Below, in pieces: positions 33,666-45,454 of a DNA stretch of 64,000 nt. The DNA is from Siphonodentalium dalli. Lineage: Eukaryota; Mollusca; Scaphopoda; Gadilida; Siphonodentaliidae. The translations under genes and the position numbers were made by a program. Every line of letters begins with the position of its first letter. Positions within the stretch are counted from its first letter, which is position 1. The stretch spans positions 7,171,814 to 7,235,813 of the forward strand of contig CP136063.1 of assembly GCA_032622095.1 (NCBI GenBank), written 5' to 3'. The notes under the pieces were generated by a model that saw only the letters and a list, made by a program, of their open reading frames with translations, was not told the DNA's origin and did not search any database.

Positions 33666-34557
33666 TAAAGCCAGTCTTGTCATTTTAGCAAAACATTTCA
33701 ACCCTTTTCGGGAAGATGTAAACAAAAATAAGAATAAAATATTAAAAAAAAATGTGAACCAGCATGCCGAGCATGGTGTTATATTGACAATGATTTACGG
33801 CTCGACCAGTAAAATCATGTTCATTATAACTGCCATGCTGTTTACATCGTCCGTAGATCATGTAAGTGTATTTTGCACTTGGTACTGGCTCAACTGGATT
33901 AATTTGTTTCACCTATTCTGTTGAGTATATTTGGAGATGTTCCCGCGATTGCCCGGATTTGGGTACATTCCCCGTTAAGGTGGTGTATAAACTGCCAGTG
34001 CTTATATACAAATTAAGGTATACACAACGAAATATTTAGTCGAGTTCTTAGTGAACTGACTGCATTATTATAATTGGCGAATATATGTTTTATTTGTGTA
34101 TACTCGTGTACCAATAACCAATTATGCAAGGAACATTGATTTAATATAATTACGTGACTGGGTTTGTTTGTGTGAACACAGTGTAGCGATTCACAAAAAA
34201 TAGTTTGCGGACATTTAGACATTGTGTTCGATGTTATAGGCTTCCAGATACAAGATGAAGAATATAACTAAATGCAATTCCGCTGAAAACAAAACAACAA
34301 GTATGTAATATGGCATTAAATATAAGCGTGTATATATGATGTCATGTTATTATTGAAAGATACATAAATACAGAAGTAAAATACCAATGTTTGTTTTATT
34401 CTGACCATCTATATTGTTATGGTCTTATAGAGATTCCGCCGGTGATTTTTCGGCGCACACCCGTTAATATCGGGGTAAATATACAAGTGGAATGGCTGAG
34501 TCGATAATACATCAATATTAAAAAACAGTTCATATTACTTGGAATTTTGCTCTACTG
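33666..34557. other. Unassigned stretch
   Basis: It is AT-rich, with no gene, array or terminus recognised. Confidence 0.4.
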
Positions 34558-34558
34558 G

Positions 34559-34674
34559 TCCAAACAACGGACAGGAATCACCCAAACAACGGACAGGAAT
34601 CATCCAAACAACGGACAGGAATCATCCAAACAACGGACATGAATCATCCAAACAACGGACAAGAATCATCCAAA
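34559..34674. repeat. 22-bp minisatellite, 5 copies
   Basis: The unit is CCAAACAACGGACAGGAATC then AT. It sits just before the 34-bp satellite but has an unrelated sequence. Confidence 0.93.
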
Positions 34675-34701
34675 GTTCATATTTTATACATGAACTTGAA
34701 C

Positions 34702-37700
34702 AACACATGGACTGACTGTCCACATACACTGAGGTACCACATGGACTGACTGTCCACATACACTGAGGTACCACATGGACTGACTGTCCACACACACTGA
34801 GGTACCACACGGACTGACTGTCCACACACAATGAGGTAACACATGGACTGACTGTCCACACATACTGATGTAATACATGGCCTGACTAGCCACACACACT
34901 GATGTAACACGTGGCCTGACTGTCCACATACACTGAGGTAACACATGGACTGACTGTCCACACACACTGAGGTAACACATGGACTGACTGTCCACACACA
35001 CTGAGATAACACATGGGCTGACTGTCCACAGACACTGAGGTAACACATGGACTGACTGTCCACACACACTGAGGTACCACATGGACTGACTGTCCACACA
35101 CACTGAGGTACCACAAGTACTGACTGTCCACACACACTGATGTAACACATAGACTGACTGTGCACACACACTGAGGTAACACATGGCCTGACTGTACACA
35201 CACACTGAGGTACCACACGGACTGACTGTCCACACACACTGAGGTAACACATGGACTGACTGTCCACATACACTGAGGTAACACATGGACTGACTGTGTA
35301 CACACACTGAGGTAACACATGGACTGACTGTCCACATACACTGAGGTAACACATGGACTGACTGTACACACACACTGAGGTACCACATGGACTGACTGTC
35401 CACACACACTGAGATAACACATGGACTGACTGTCCACATACACTGAGGTAACACATGGTCTGACTGTCCACACACACTGAGGTAACGCATGGACTGACTG
35501 TCCACACACACTGAGGTACCACATGGACTGACTGACCACACACACTGAGGTAACACATGGGCTGACTGTCCACACACACTGATGTAACACATGGACTGAC
35601 TGTGCACACACACTGAGGTAACACATGGTCTGACTGTCCACACACACTGATGTAACGCATGGACTGACTGTCCACACACACTGAGGTAATACATGGACTG
35701 ACTGTCCACACACACTGATGTAACACATTTACTGACTGTCCACACACACTGAGGTAACACATGTACTGACTGTCCACACACACTGAGGTAACACATGGAC
35801 TGACTGTCCACACACACTGATGTAACACATGGACTGACTGTCCACACACACTGAGGTAACACATGGACTGACTGTCCACACACACTGAGGTAGCACATGG
35901 ACTGACTGTCCACACACACTGAGGTAACACATGGACTGACTGTCCACACACACTGAGGTACCACATGGACTGACTGTCCACACATACTGAGGTACCACAT
36001 GGACTGACTGTCCACACATACTGATGTAATGCATGGACTGACTGTCCACACACACTGAGGTACCACATGGACTGACTGTCCACACATACCGAGGTACCAC
36101 ATGGACTGACTGTCCACACATACTGATGTAACACATGGCCTGATTGTCCACATACACTGAGGTAACACATGGACTGACTGTCCACACACACTGATGTAAT
36201 ACATGGACTGACTGTCCACACACACTGATGTAACACATTTACTGACTGTCCACACACACTGAGGTAACACATGTACTGACTGTCCACACAAACTGAGGTA
36301 ACACATGGACTGACTGTCCACACACACGGATGTAACACATGGACTGACTGTCCACACACACTGAGGTAACACATGGACTGACTGTCCACACACACTGAGG
36401 TAACACGTGGACTGACTGTCCACACACACTGAGGTAACACATGGACTGACTGTCCACACATACTGAGGTACCACATGGACTGACTGTCCACACATACTGA
36501 GGTAACACATGGACTGACTGTCCACACACACTGAGGTAACACATGAACTGACTGTCCACACACACTGAGGTAACACATGAACTGACTGTCCACGCACACT
36601 GATGTAACACATGGCCTGACTGGCCACACACACTGATGTAACACATGGCCTGACTGTCCACATACACAGAGGTAACACATGGACTGACTGTCCACACACA
36701 CACTGAGGTAACACATGGACTGACTGTCCACACACACTGAGGTACCACATCGACTGACTGTCCACACACACTGATGCAACACATGGACTGACTGTCCACT
36801 CACACTGAGGTAACACATAGACTGATTGTCCACACACACTGAGGTATCACATGAACTGACTGCCCACACACACTGAGGTAACACATGAACTGACTGTCCA
36901 CACACACTGATGTAACACATGGACTGACTGTCCACACACACTGAGGTAACACATGGACTGACTGTCCACACACACTGAGGTAACACATGTACTGACTGTG
37001 CACACACACTGATGTAACACATGGACTGACTGTCCAAACACACTGAGGTAACACATGGACTGACTGTCCACACACACTGAGGTAACACGTGGACTGACTG
37101 TCCACACACACTGAGGTAACACATGGACTGACTGTCCACACATACTGAGGTACCACATGGACTGACTGTCCACACATACTGAGGTAACACATATACTGAC
37201 TGTCCACACACACTGAGGTAACACATGGACTGACTGTCCACACACACTGAGGTAACACATGAACTGACTGTCCACACACACTGAGGTAACACATGAACTG
37301 ACTGTCCACGCACACTGATGTAACACATGGCCTGACTGGCCACACACACTGATGTAACACATGGCCTGACTGTCCACATACACAGAGGTAACACATGGAC
37401 TGACTGTCCACACACACACTGAGGTAACACATGGACTGACTGTCCACACACACTGAGGTACCACATCGACTGACTGTCCACACACACTGAGGTATCACAT
37501 GGACTGACTGTCCACATACACAGAGGTAACACATGGACTGACTGTCCACACACACACTGATGCAACACATGGACTGACTGTCCACTCACACTGAGGTAAC
37601 ACATAGACTGATTGTCCACACACACTGAGGTATCACATGAACTGACTGCCCACACACACTGAGGTAACACATGAACTGACTGTCCACACACACTGATGTA

Positions 37701-38065
37701 ACACATGGACTGACTGTCCACACACACTGAGGTAACACATGGACTGACTGTCCACACACACTGAGGTAACACATGTACTGACTGTGCACACAAACTGAGG
37801 TACCACTGGACTGACTGTCCACACACACTGAGGTAACACATGGACTGACTGTCCACACACACTGAGGTAACACATGGGCTGACTGTCCACACACACCGAG
37901 GTACCACATGGACTGGCTGTCCACACACACTGATGTAACACATGGGCTGACTGTCCACACACACTGAGGTAACACGTGGACTGACTGTCCACACACACTG
38001 AGGTACCACATGGCCTGACTGTCCACACACACTGAGGTACCACACGGACTGACTGTCCACACACG
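34702..38065. repeat. 34-bp satellite array, about 99 copies
   Basis: The unit is TGTCCACACACACTGAGGTA then ACACATGGACTGAC. Variants (GATG for GAGG, TACC for TAAC, CATA for CACA) are arranged in blocks, showing higher-order duplications; for example the run near 36590 recurs about 714 bp (21 units) later near 37305. The minus strand has no stop codons in any phase of most units. As 34 is not a multiple of three, all three minus frames stay open for kilobases, producing a 1153-codon frame rich in Cys, Val and Ser. I regard this as a by-product of the repeat. No splice, promoter or domain evidence supports a protein. Confidence 0.97.
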
Positions 38066-38272
38066 GTCCGACATTAGAATACGGGCCAACATTATAATAC
38101 GGCCCGGCATTATAATACGTCAAAACATTATAATTCACCCGGCATTATAATACGGCCCGACAGTATTGTAAGGTCCGACTTTATAATACGGCCCGACATT
38201 ATAATACGCCCGGCATTAGAATACGGCCCAACATTATAATACGCCCGGCATTATAATACGGACCAACATCAA
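38066..38272. repeat. ~18-bp degenerate repeat, about 11 copies
   Basis: The motif GGCATTATAATACGGCCC and close variants recur. Two or three more copies lie at 39052-39105. Confidence 0.88.
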
Positions 38273-39190
38273 GGTTGGCGCTGCCTATTGCCAATTTAGC
38301 AAATTGCTATAAAAAAATGAAATGGCTCCAAAAAAATCCCGATTGGCTATAAAAAGTGGCACCTAGCTTTTTGGCATTTGGCAAATAATAAAGCTTACAG
38401 TCAATCGGTCGGAAACAAAACACACATTGATATCCGGTCGCGACATAGCTCCTAATTAAACGCTTATAATAGATTCGCGGCTTATGCCAGATCGACTTAT
38501 TGTATGGCTGTGGTGAAAGGGTTTCGAATTTCTACTCGATAATAACACCAAGCACGGCTATTGACTCTAATTTGACAAACATTAGCCAAACAAAGGGCTT
38601 CCTTGCGTCTACGTCGTTAGGACGCTGTGTATTGATAGTAGGTGTTAGATAAATTACCATAAATATGTCATTCGTAGCTGAGTTTTCACAAATTGTGACA
38701 TACAACAAATATGAATCGTAAGCGCAAGTTAGATTTTAGCAATAATGCATCAGACACGCAACATCCTATGTTTCAAATTATATTTAAATATCACGCTATG
38801 TACAACGGGAGTAACTCTATCATTCATTTCTGTCATTTTCACACACAATTGTATTCGATACGTCACAAGTACGGCATTGCCGGAAATTTCCGAGGATATC
38901 TGATTGTTTAAAATGTGATGTAACTCTAACATTTATGTTCATCATATTATTAGTCGGAACTTCTCGGGTTTACTCGGATCATCCGAAAATCTTCGATATT
39001 AATTTTGACAAAGTGTTATTGTTACTAAAAGAATGGTAATTACATACTGGGCCAACATTATAATACGGCCCGACATTATAATACGCCCGGCATTATAATA
39101 TAAAATATTATAAAATAACATGCGTGGAACAAGAACTGGCACCTGATAAGCATATCGATTGCAGCGAAGAATAACATAGCAAACAATATG
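38273..39190. other. Unassigned stretch with an outlying 18-bp repeat cluster
   Basis: No gene is supported. The short plus-strand frame at 38711-38911 has no recognisable motif. Confidence 0.4.
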
Positions 39191-39572
39191 TAATCGGGGT
39201 TCATGATTCGATGGCTATTGGCATATAATCGCGGCCACGTGTGGGCACGTGATGTTCGATTGACTATCATAATATAGGATATCATATAATCACACATCCC
39301 ATAATATGTCAAATATAGCGAATTGCCGAAATATGAAATACAGCGATAAAACCCAAACCTCTCAAAAACCAACCCACCCAATAGAAGAATTTGGCATATA
39401 TTTCAACAGACTTGATCAATTGAGGTGTTGAAATTTCTCTTACAAATTGCCGTTAGTTCGTCAAAGTACATTTTGTATAGAGTCATCGCTCTTCATATAT
39501 AAATCGAAACCACGCGTGCCTCCCGTGGTCGCGATTATATGCCAATAGCCATCTAATCGTGAACCCCGATTA
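39191..39572. mobile_element. Small TIR element (MITE-like), 382 bp
   Basis: The terminal inverted repeats are about 48 bp, starting TAATCGGGGTTC at the left and ending GAACCCCGATTA at the right, with the shared inner part GATGGCTATTGGCATATAAT. The spacer is about 280 bp and non-coding. The target duplication is uncertain; TA or TTA is possible. Confidence 0.75.
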
Positions 39573-39724
39573 ACTATTATTATTATTATTATTTAATTCA
39601 GGCAGGATTGCCTATAGAAATATCATTATATCGCGCGTTGCTCAGTTAACCTTATTACAATGTCGGACGTTGCTAAGTTAAGATCTACCCGTGGAATTCC
39701 TGTTTACATTTGCACTCTTAAAAA

Positions 39725-40290
39725 TACAGCTACTATATAGTACCTATATAGGCACTATCCTTGCCACTGGGTTAGTGCCTAAGTTTAGGTACTATATAGT
39801 GCCTATAATATATAGCTACTATAACGTACCTAATTAGGTATTATATAGTGCCTAACTTTAGGTACTATATAGTGCCTATACGATATAGCTACTATAACGT
39901 ACCTAATTAGGTGTTATATAGTGCCTAACTTAGGTGCTATATAGTGCCTATATGATATAGCTACTATAACGTACCTAATTAGGTATTATATAGTGCCTAA
40001 CTTTAGGTACTATATAGTGCCTATATGATATAGCTACTATAACGCACCTAATTAGGTATTATATAGTGCCTAACTTAGGTGCTATATAGTGCCTATATGA
40101 TATAGCTACTATAACGTACCTAATTAGGTATTATATAGTGCCTAACTTAGGTGCTATATAGTGCCTATATGATATAGCTACTATAAAGTACCTAATTAGA
40201 TATTATATATTACCTAATTAGCTACGATATAGTAGCTATAAAGCAAATAGGTATTATATAGTCCCTAACTTTAGGTAATATATAGCTTGC
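39725..40290. repeat. 72-bp palindrome-rich tandem array, about 7 copies
   Basis: Each unit contains CTACTATAACGTACCTAATT then AGGTATTATATAGTGCCTAA and TTAGGTGCTATATAGTGCCT. The unit is itself built from small palindromes (ACCTAATTAGGT, and GCCTAA facing TTAGGTGC). Related motifs reappear at 40860-40965, on the other side of the SAM exon. Confidence 0.93.
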
Positions 40291-40619
40291 TTTATTCAAT
40301 ATTTTATAACGGAGGTCAGATAAACTCATCTTCACCGACTCATCCACATTTGCAGACCTCTGATTGTTCATCTCTGCTAAGAGCTGAAAAGAAGAATTAA
40401 AAAAGTTAAATAAAGTTCAATAAATTTTTTAATTCAAGTGTCAATGTTCTGGAACTCAACTTTGTGGAATGAGAACAAAATAATTCGCTGGTTAATTTGA
40501 AAACAAAATTAACAAGAGGTTGGATTATTATTGAAGTAATGGTGACGGTGTGTGTGTGTTTATCATTTGATGTTGATATAATGATAATAATTTCCAACAA
40601 ATGTGGTGCTAATACTAAC

Positions 40620-40719
40620 CTCTAAATGCCGATTTTAATTCAGACAATCCCGCGTCGTCCAGCCATTTCTCAACAGCATCTTCCGTCCAAAGTTCAACAG
40701 AGTCATTGGAAGCGTCCAT
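40620..40719 (-). CDS. Probable first exon of a SAM-domain gene
   Basis: On the minus strand, ATG at 40717-40719 opens 33 codons plus one base, ending at a donor AGAG then GTTAGT. The peptide MDASNDSVELWTEDAVEKWL then DDAGLSELKSAFR fits the first two helices of a SAM (sterile alpha motif) domain: W-x-x-EDV-x-x-WL-x-x-x-GL-x-x-x-x-x-x-F. SAM domains mediate protein-protein or RNA contacts. The next exon is unclear. A strong acceptor (TTCTTCTTTTCAG, exon start 40383) gives only 14 more residues before a stop, and a second AG ten bases later gives EMNNQRSANVDESVK and more but no SAM continuation. The gene may be broken here by the adjoining array, or the next exon may lie further left. Confidence 0.5.
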
Positions 40720-40859
40720 CTTTCTTTGTCTTAATTCTTCGATTAAAAATGGCTGCTCGAAAAATTAGATACGCCGCCTGCGAATATGCCCTCTGGCGGG
40801 TGCGTCTGTCAAATAACAGGTGGGCGTAATTCGGTTTATCCTGAATGCGATATAAGTTC

Positions 40860-41530
40860 CACGCTATAGGCACTATCTACGATATAGCTACTATATCACC
40901 CCAATAACCAATATGTGTTACATAGATAGGCACTATAGCTACGATAGGCACTATATAGTCGCTATAAGGACCCCGATTTCTGTGAGTGTGGAATGTCTTC
41001 AAAACAACGGGGAGAACAGTAGTATCCACGTTGAAGTCGAACTTCATTTTAACGCCTTTAATTATACACACGAACCAGTTTTATGTACACACGTATTGCA
41101 CACACATTATGGTTTAAGGAATGCTGCGACATTTATCCCACACGGCCACTATTGAAACATGCCATAACCAACTATAGTGCTTATGGTAACTGCCACGACA
41201 GCGCACTATTTCGGAAAACACGACATGTGTTAGTTTACCTTGTAATTTGCATAAAATTTGCTTTAAATGTTCTTTGCAATCTGAAAGAAATGCTTTCTGA
41301 ATTAGTTTGTATGCATATGTGTGTCCTTTTTAACTTTCGATATGTGCTGAACCATAGGTAAATTCTTTCAGAGACCCAGCAATTCACACACTCTATATTC
41401 CGTAGCCCTTTATAATAATTTAAAAGCCTAGCGTCGAATTAAGCGTGGTCACGTGGTGGTACTGTACAACCGTGATTCAGTCACGGGTGATATTACGACT
41501 CGCAATAGATTTTATAGCAGCAGAGTTTGC
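40860..41530. other. Mostly unassigned; scattered copies of the 72-bp array motifs
   Basis: CACTATCTACGATATAGCTA and GATAGGCACTATA motifs occur at 40860-40965. No gene is supported in the rest. Confidence 0.45.
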
Positions 41531-41532
41531 TT

Positions 41533-42830
41533 TAGGAATCAGGGAGCTAAATGTGTTCTAGAGTCGGGGAGCGAGTACACCGTTGAATGCTAAAGGTGAA
41601 GGTAACTGAAGAATGACCCTCACCTGATACATGCGACACGTTATTAAAGGATGACATCGCGTTTATTTGATTAGCCCCCCCCCCCCCCCCCCATTGGGAA
41701 AAGGTGACAGTTGACCCAATTAAGCTTTTCCGGCACCCAGTAGTCTTAACGGGGATCGTAGCCCCACCCCAAGTCGGGGGGGGGGGGGGGGGGTGATGGC
41801 ATCACCACTAGAGTTACTGTCGAGCAAAATTGCCATGGCAGGTTTGTTAAACAGACAGTATGCCCTGCCATCTGGTAAAATTTCATGTCTGAGGCTGTGT
41901 CTGATGTTGTATCATTATGTTTAGATATTAAAATTGACTTATGTTTGCTTTATATAGCTATTAAAGTATTTTTTATTTTAATTTTCTGTTAATTTTGGTA
42001 AATGTTTATTATAAATTGCCAAATTCTGCATGAACAGTGTTTAAAATTGCACAAGATATCCCTCTCAAAATGTATATTAACATTTCCTCTTCAATTTAGT
42101 AATATTATGGTATATAAGGACATACTTCAGTTATACGAGATGCATCAACTAGTAAAATTGAAAAACAAATCTTAATGTTTTGGCTTTATTTTGAGGATTG
42201 ACTCTAATTTTCAGGATGTATCATATTGGAAAAATAAACCACTATTGCTCGATATAATCCATTTGTAATTTCAGTAAGGTCTATATTTTGATAAAATACT
42301 ATAAGAAACGCTGTGTTTCACACATATACATATATATAGGAATCAGGGAGCTAAATGTTTTCTAGAGTCGGGGAGCGAGTACACCGTGGAATGCTAAAGG
42401 TGAAGGTAACTGAAGAATGACCTTCACCTGATACATGCGAAACGTTATTAAAGGATGACATCGCGTTTATTTGATTTGTACATAATATCAAAATAATTTA
42501 AGCTGGTGAATGAATGGGGGAATGAATTTTTGTGAGCGGGAAATTTATTTTACTAGCTGCTGTAGTCCTGGGTTTTTCCAGATCAAATTTGGCTGTGAGA
42601 TAGCCCTGTCGTAGACTTGGGGATTTATTTTCAAAAGTAAACACATGACCTATGATTTTTCTTGCATTTTCGTGATTAACTGGTGTCAATCTAGCTGGGT
42701 AAACATCACTGGTATGGTCTGCAGGCTTCAATTCAGTAAATTTGACCGAAACGTTAACAATGTCGCCTATGGGAAACCATTTAGTTCAGTGATTCCTATA
42801 AGGAAAATTTGAATTTTACGAAAATTCACG
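41533..42830. repeat. ~1.35-kb duplicated segment, first copy
   Basis: Three blocks can be followed. P (41533-41671, repeated at 42341-42475 and 43687-43822) contains TAGAGTCGGGGAGCGAGTAC and a GGTGAAGGT/ACCTTCACC inverted pair. Q (41692-42339, repeated at 43048-43685) contains GTGACAGTTGACCCAATTAA and C/G homopolymers. R (42475-42792, repeated at 43822-44140) contains the conserved minus-strand frame. Order here is P-Q-P-R, then Q-P-R. The copies are nearly identical, so the duplication is recent. Confidence 0.92.
42498..42790 (-). other. Open frame in block R, copy 1
   Basis: A minus-strand frame reads FPIGD then VNVSVKFTEL, DVYPARLTP and KIIGHVFTFEN. It is repeated with four or so substitutions in copy 2 (43895-44140). 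The opening GD-x-VNV-x-VKFTEL is reminiscent of the first strands of RPA-type OB folds that some transposons encode. The rest does not follow that pattern, so I give no function. Confidence 0.3.
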
Positions 42831-43029
42831 TCTCGCCATGATAAGTTGTTAATTCCATATTTTCTTATTTTCAAATGATAATGACCACATTTTGGACATA
42901 TTTATAGAATAAACCCATGGATTCGCCTGTAGATTGTAAAGAAAGTGATAAATCTCGGAATTTTGCATGGACAGCAGGTACCATTAGAGGGTCAGGGGGT
43001 CTAAAGCCCCTCTCCCCACAATTTTGAGG

Positions 43030-44140
43030 AGTGTTAGCCCCCCCCCCATTGGGAGAGGTGACAGTTGACCCAATTAAGCTTTTCCGGCACCCAGTAGTCT
43101 TAACGGGGACCGTAGCCACACCCCAAGTCGGGGGGGGGGGGTGATGGCATCACCACTAGAGTTACTGTCGTGCAAAATTGCCATGGCATGTTTGTTAAAC
43201 AGACAGTATGCCCTGCCATCTGGTAAAATTTCATGCCTGAGGCTGTGTCTGATGTTGTATCATTATGTTTAGATATTTAAATTGACTTATGTTTGCTTTA
43301 TATAGCTATTAAAGTATTTTTTATTTTAATTTTCTGTTAATTTTGGTAAATGTTTATTATAAATTGCCAAATTCTGCATGAAAAGTGTTTAAAATTGCAC
43401 AAGATATCCCTCTCAAAATGTATATTAACATTTCCTCTTCAATATAGTAATATTATGGTATATAAGGACATACTTCAGTTATACGAGATGCATCAACTAG
43501 TAAAATTGAAAAAAAAATCTTATTTTTTGGCTTTATTTTGAAGATTGACTCTAATTTTCAGGATGCCTCATATTGGAAAAATAAACCACTATTGCTCGAT
43601 ATAATCCATTTTTGTTTTCAGTAAGGTCTATATTTTGATAAAATGCTATAAGAAACGCTGTGTTTCACACATATACATATATGTAGGAATCAGGGAGCTA
43701 AATGTGTTCTAGAGTCGGGGAGCGAGTACACCGTGGAATGCTAAAGGTGAAGGTAATGAAGAATGACCTTCACCTGATACATGCGACACGTTATTAAAGG
43801 ATGACATCGCGTTTATTTGATTTGTACATAATATCTAAATAATTTAAGCTGGTGAATGAATGGGGGAATGGATTTTTGTGAGCGGGAAATTTATTTAACT
43901 AGCTGCTGTAGTCCTGGGTTTTTCCATATCAAATTTGGCTGTGAGATAGCCCTGTCGTAGACTTGGGGATTTATTTTCAAAAGTAAACACATGACCTATG
44001 ATTTTTCTTGCATTTTCGTGATCAACTGGTGTCAATCTAGCTGGGTAAACATCACTGGTATGGCCTGCAGTCTTCAATTCAGTAAATTTGACCGAAACGT
44101 TAACACTGTCGCCTATGGGCAACCATTTAGTTCAGTGATG
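43030..44140. repeat. ~1.35-kb duplicated segment, second copy
   Basis: This is the Q-P-R part of the duplication, offset by about 1350 bp from the first. It ends where sequence similarity stops, near TTCAGTGAT. The homopolymer tracts differ in length between copies, as expected of slippage. Confidence 0.92.
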
Positions 44141-45450
44141 CCTTTACATGTATGTGTTTTGTCATTATGGCAAAGAAGATGTCGAACACACTGGCTATCT
44201 AAGAATGGCCCGGTCAACATCATTGTTTAGGACAACGGCTGACTGTTACATTATTCCAATGTTAAGCGCGTGATAAACGTATAGCGCATGCATATAAACA
44301 TATTATTTGAACGTTTATGTTATACATCAAATTTGACATGCGTCATATTACATGCCAAACAGTTTCAAGAATCATTTATCATATAAGTATCAGCTGTTGG
44401 TCGGGTATAAACGAAGTCCACCCTGGTCAAGCTGCCCTGCTACTTCGATATGATGCTGGTAGGACTGAACAGCGATGTTGTTACTAAAACTACCGTTATT
44501 TTATATTGAAGTTATCAATGTCCCGGTATATGATCAATTGCAGGAAAAACAGCTATTGCTAGAAACATCCTACAACTTTTAAACGTTTTAGTAATTGTAA
44601 TAATGGATGTGCTGTAATCCGGCCATGAAATGGAACGCTTAGCTTATTCCTGTCGTTTGCACAACCGCCACGGTTATTAAACTATATTTTAAAATATACT
44701 TGATTCTTGACGCTGGCTTTTTCTCAAATCGCTCCAGGAAAAACAATGAGGACAAATAACGGTACTTAGCCTGAACAACATCACTTTGCCCTACCAGAAT
44801 CATAAAATTTACAGCAGGACCAACCAGCTTCATAGCAATTAGCAGGACCACTTTACCCGGGGTGCGGTCGGAATAAGTGTGGAAGTCTCACCTTATGGTA
44901 ATCCACGAAGCTTCATACAAATAAGCACCAACATGGGAGTTTCTAACTTCTAATATATAAGAACGTGATTCACAAATTCAAGTCACCTGTCAATACTTCT
45001 CATGAATGGGGAGTTATTTGTACACCCGTGATTCGTGTATGTTTTGTTAACCGCTGATCGTGCCATTACGAATCAAACGAGCCTGACGGCGGGTCATTAG
45101 ACTGTGTGGTTACTGTTTACCGATGCGCCCCATGTTTCATTAAAATAGAAGCCGTCAATAGTGTAAACTCAAATGGGCAGCGTATTCTGAGTTAGATAAT
45201 GATAGCCAATATAATGATGCGGCATTATTCCAATGGGTCAGCTGTACTTACGTGGATCATCAAATTCAATTTAATGCCGTGAACGATTTAGCAACATTGA
45301 CTAACATTGGTACCGCTAATAAATCCACACATGTGTGCAGCATAGTAGTCGTCGACTACGTTCACGAATAAAAAAGGATAATCGTCCACCAAAGCCTGGT
45401 CATCGACGAAATTTTGTGCAGCGACTGAAGCTAATAGCCCGGGTCCCCGC
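44141..45450. other. Unassigned stretch
   Basis: No gene, array or mobile-element end is recognised. Confidence 0.4.
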
Positions 45451-45454
45451 TATA

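Noticed and set aside
34702-38065. CRISPR-like appearance of regularly repeated short units
   Set aside because: Units are contiguous with no unique spacers, the genome is eukaryotic, and there are no cas genes.
34677-38138. A 1153-codon minus-strand open frame rich in Cys, Val and Ser, and overlapping long frames in the other two phases
   Set aside because: It is explained by the 34-bp satellite, which lacks minus-strand stops in all phases. There are three overlapping frames, no signal peptide or domain, and no splice logic.
40330-40383. A second exon joined to the SAM first exon
   Set aside because: The strong acceptor gives a stop after 14 codons, and the alternative acceptor gives no SAM continuation. 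Neither can be asserted.
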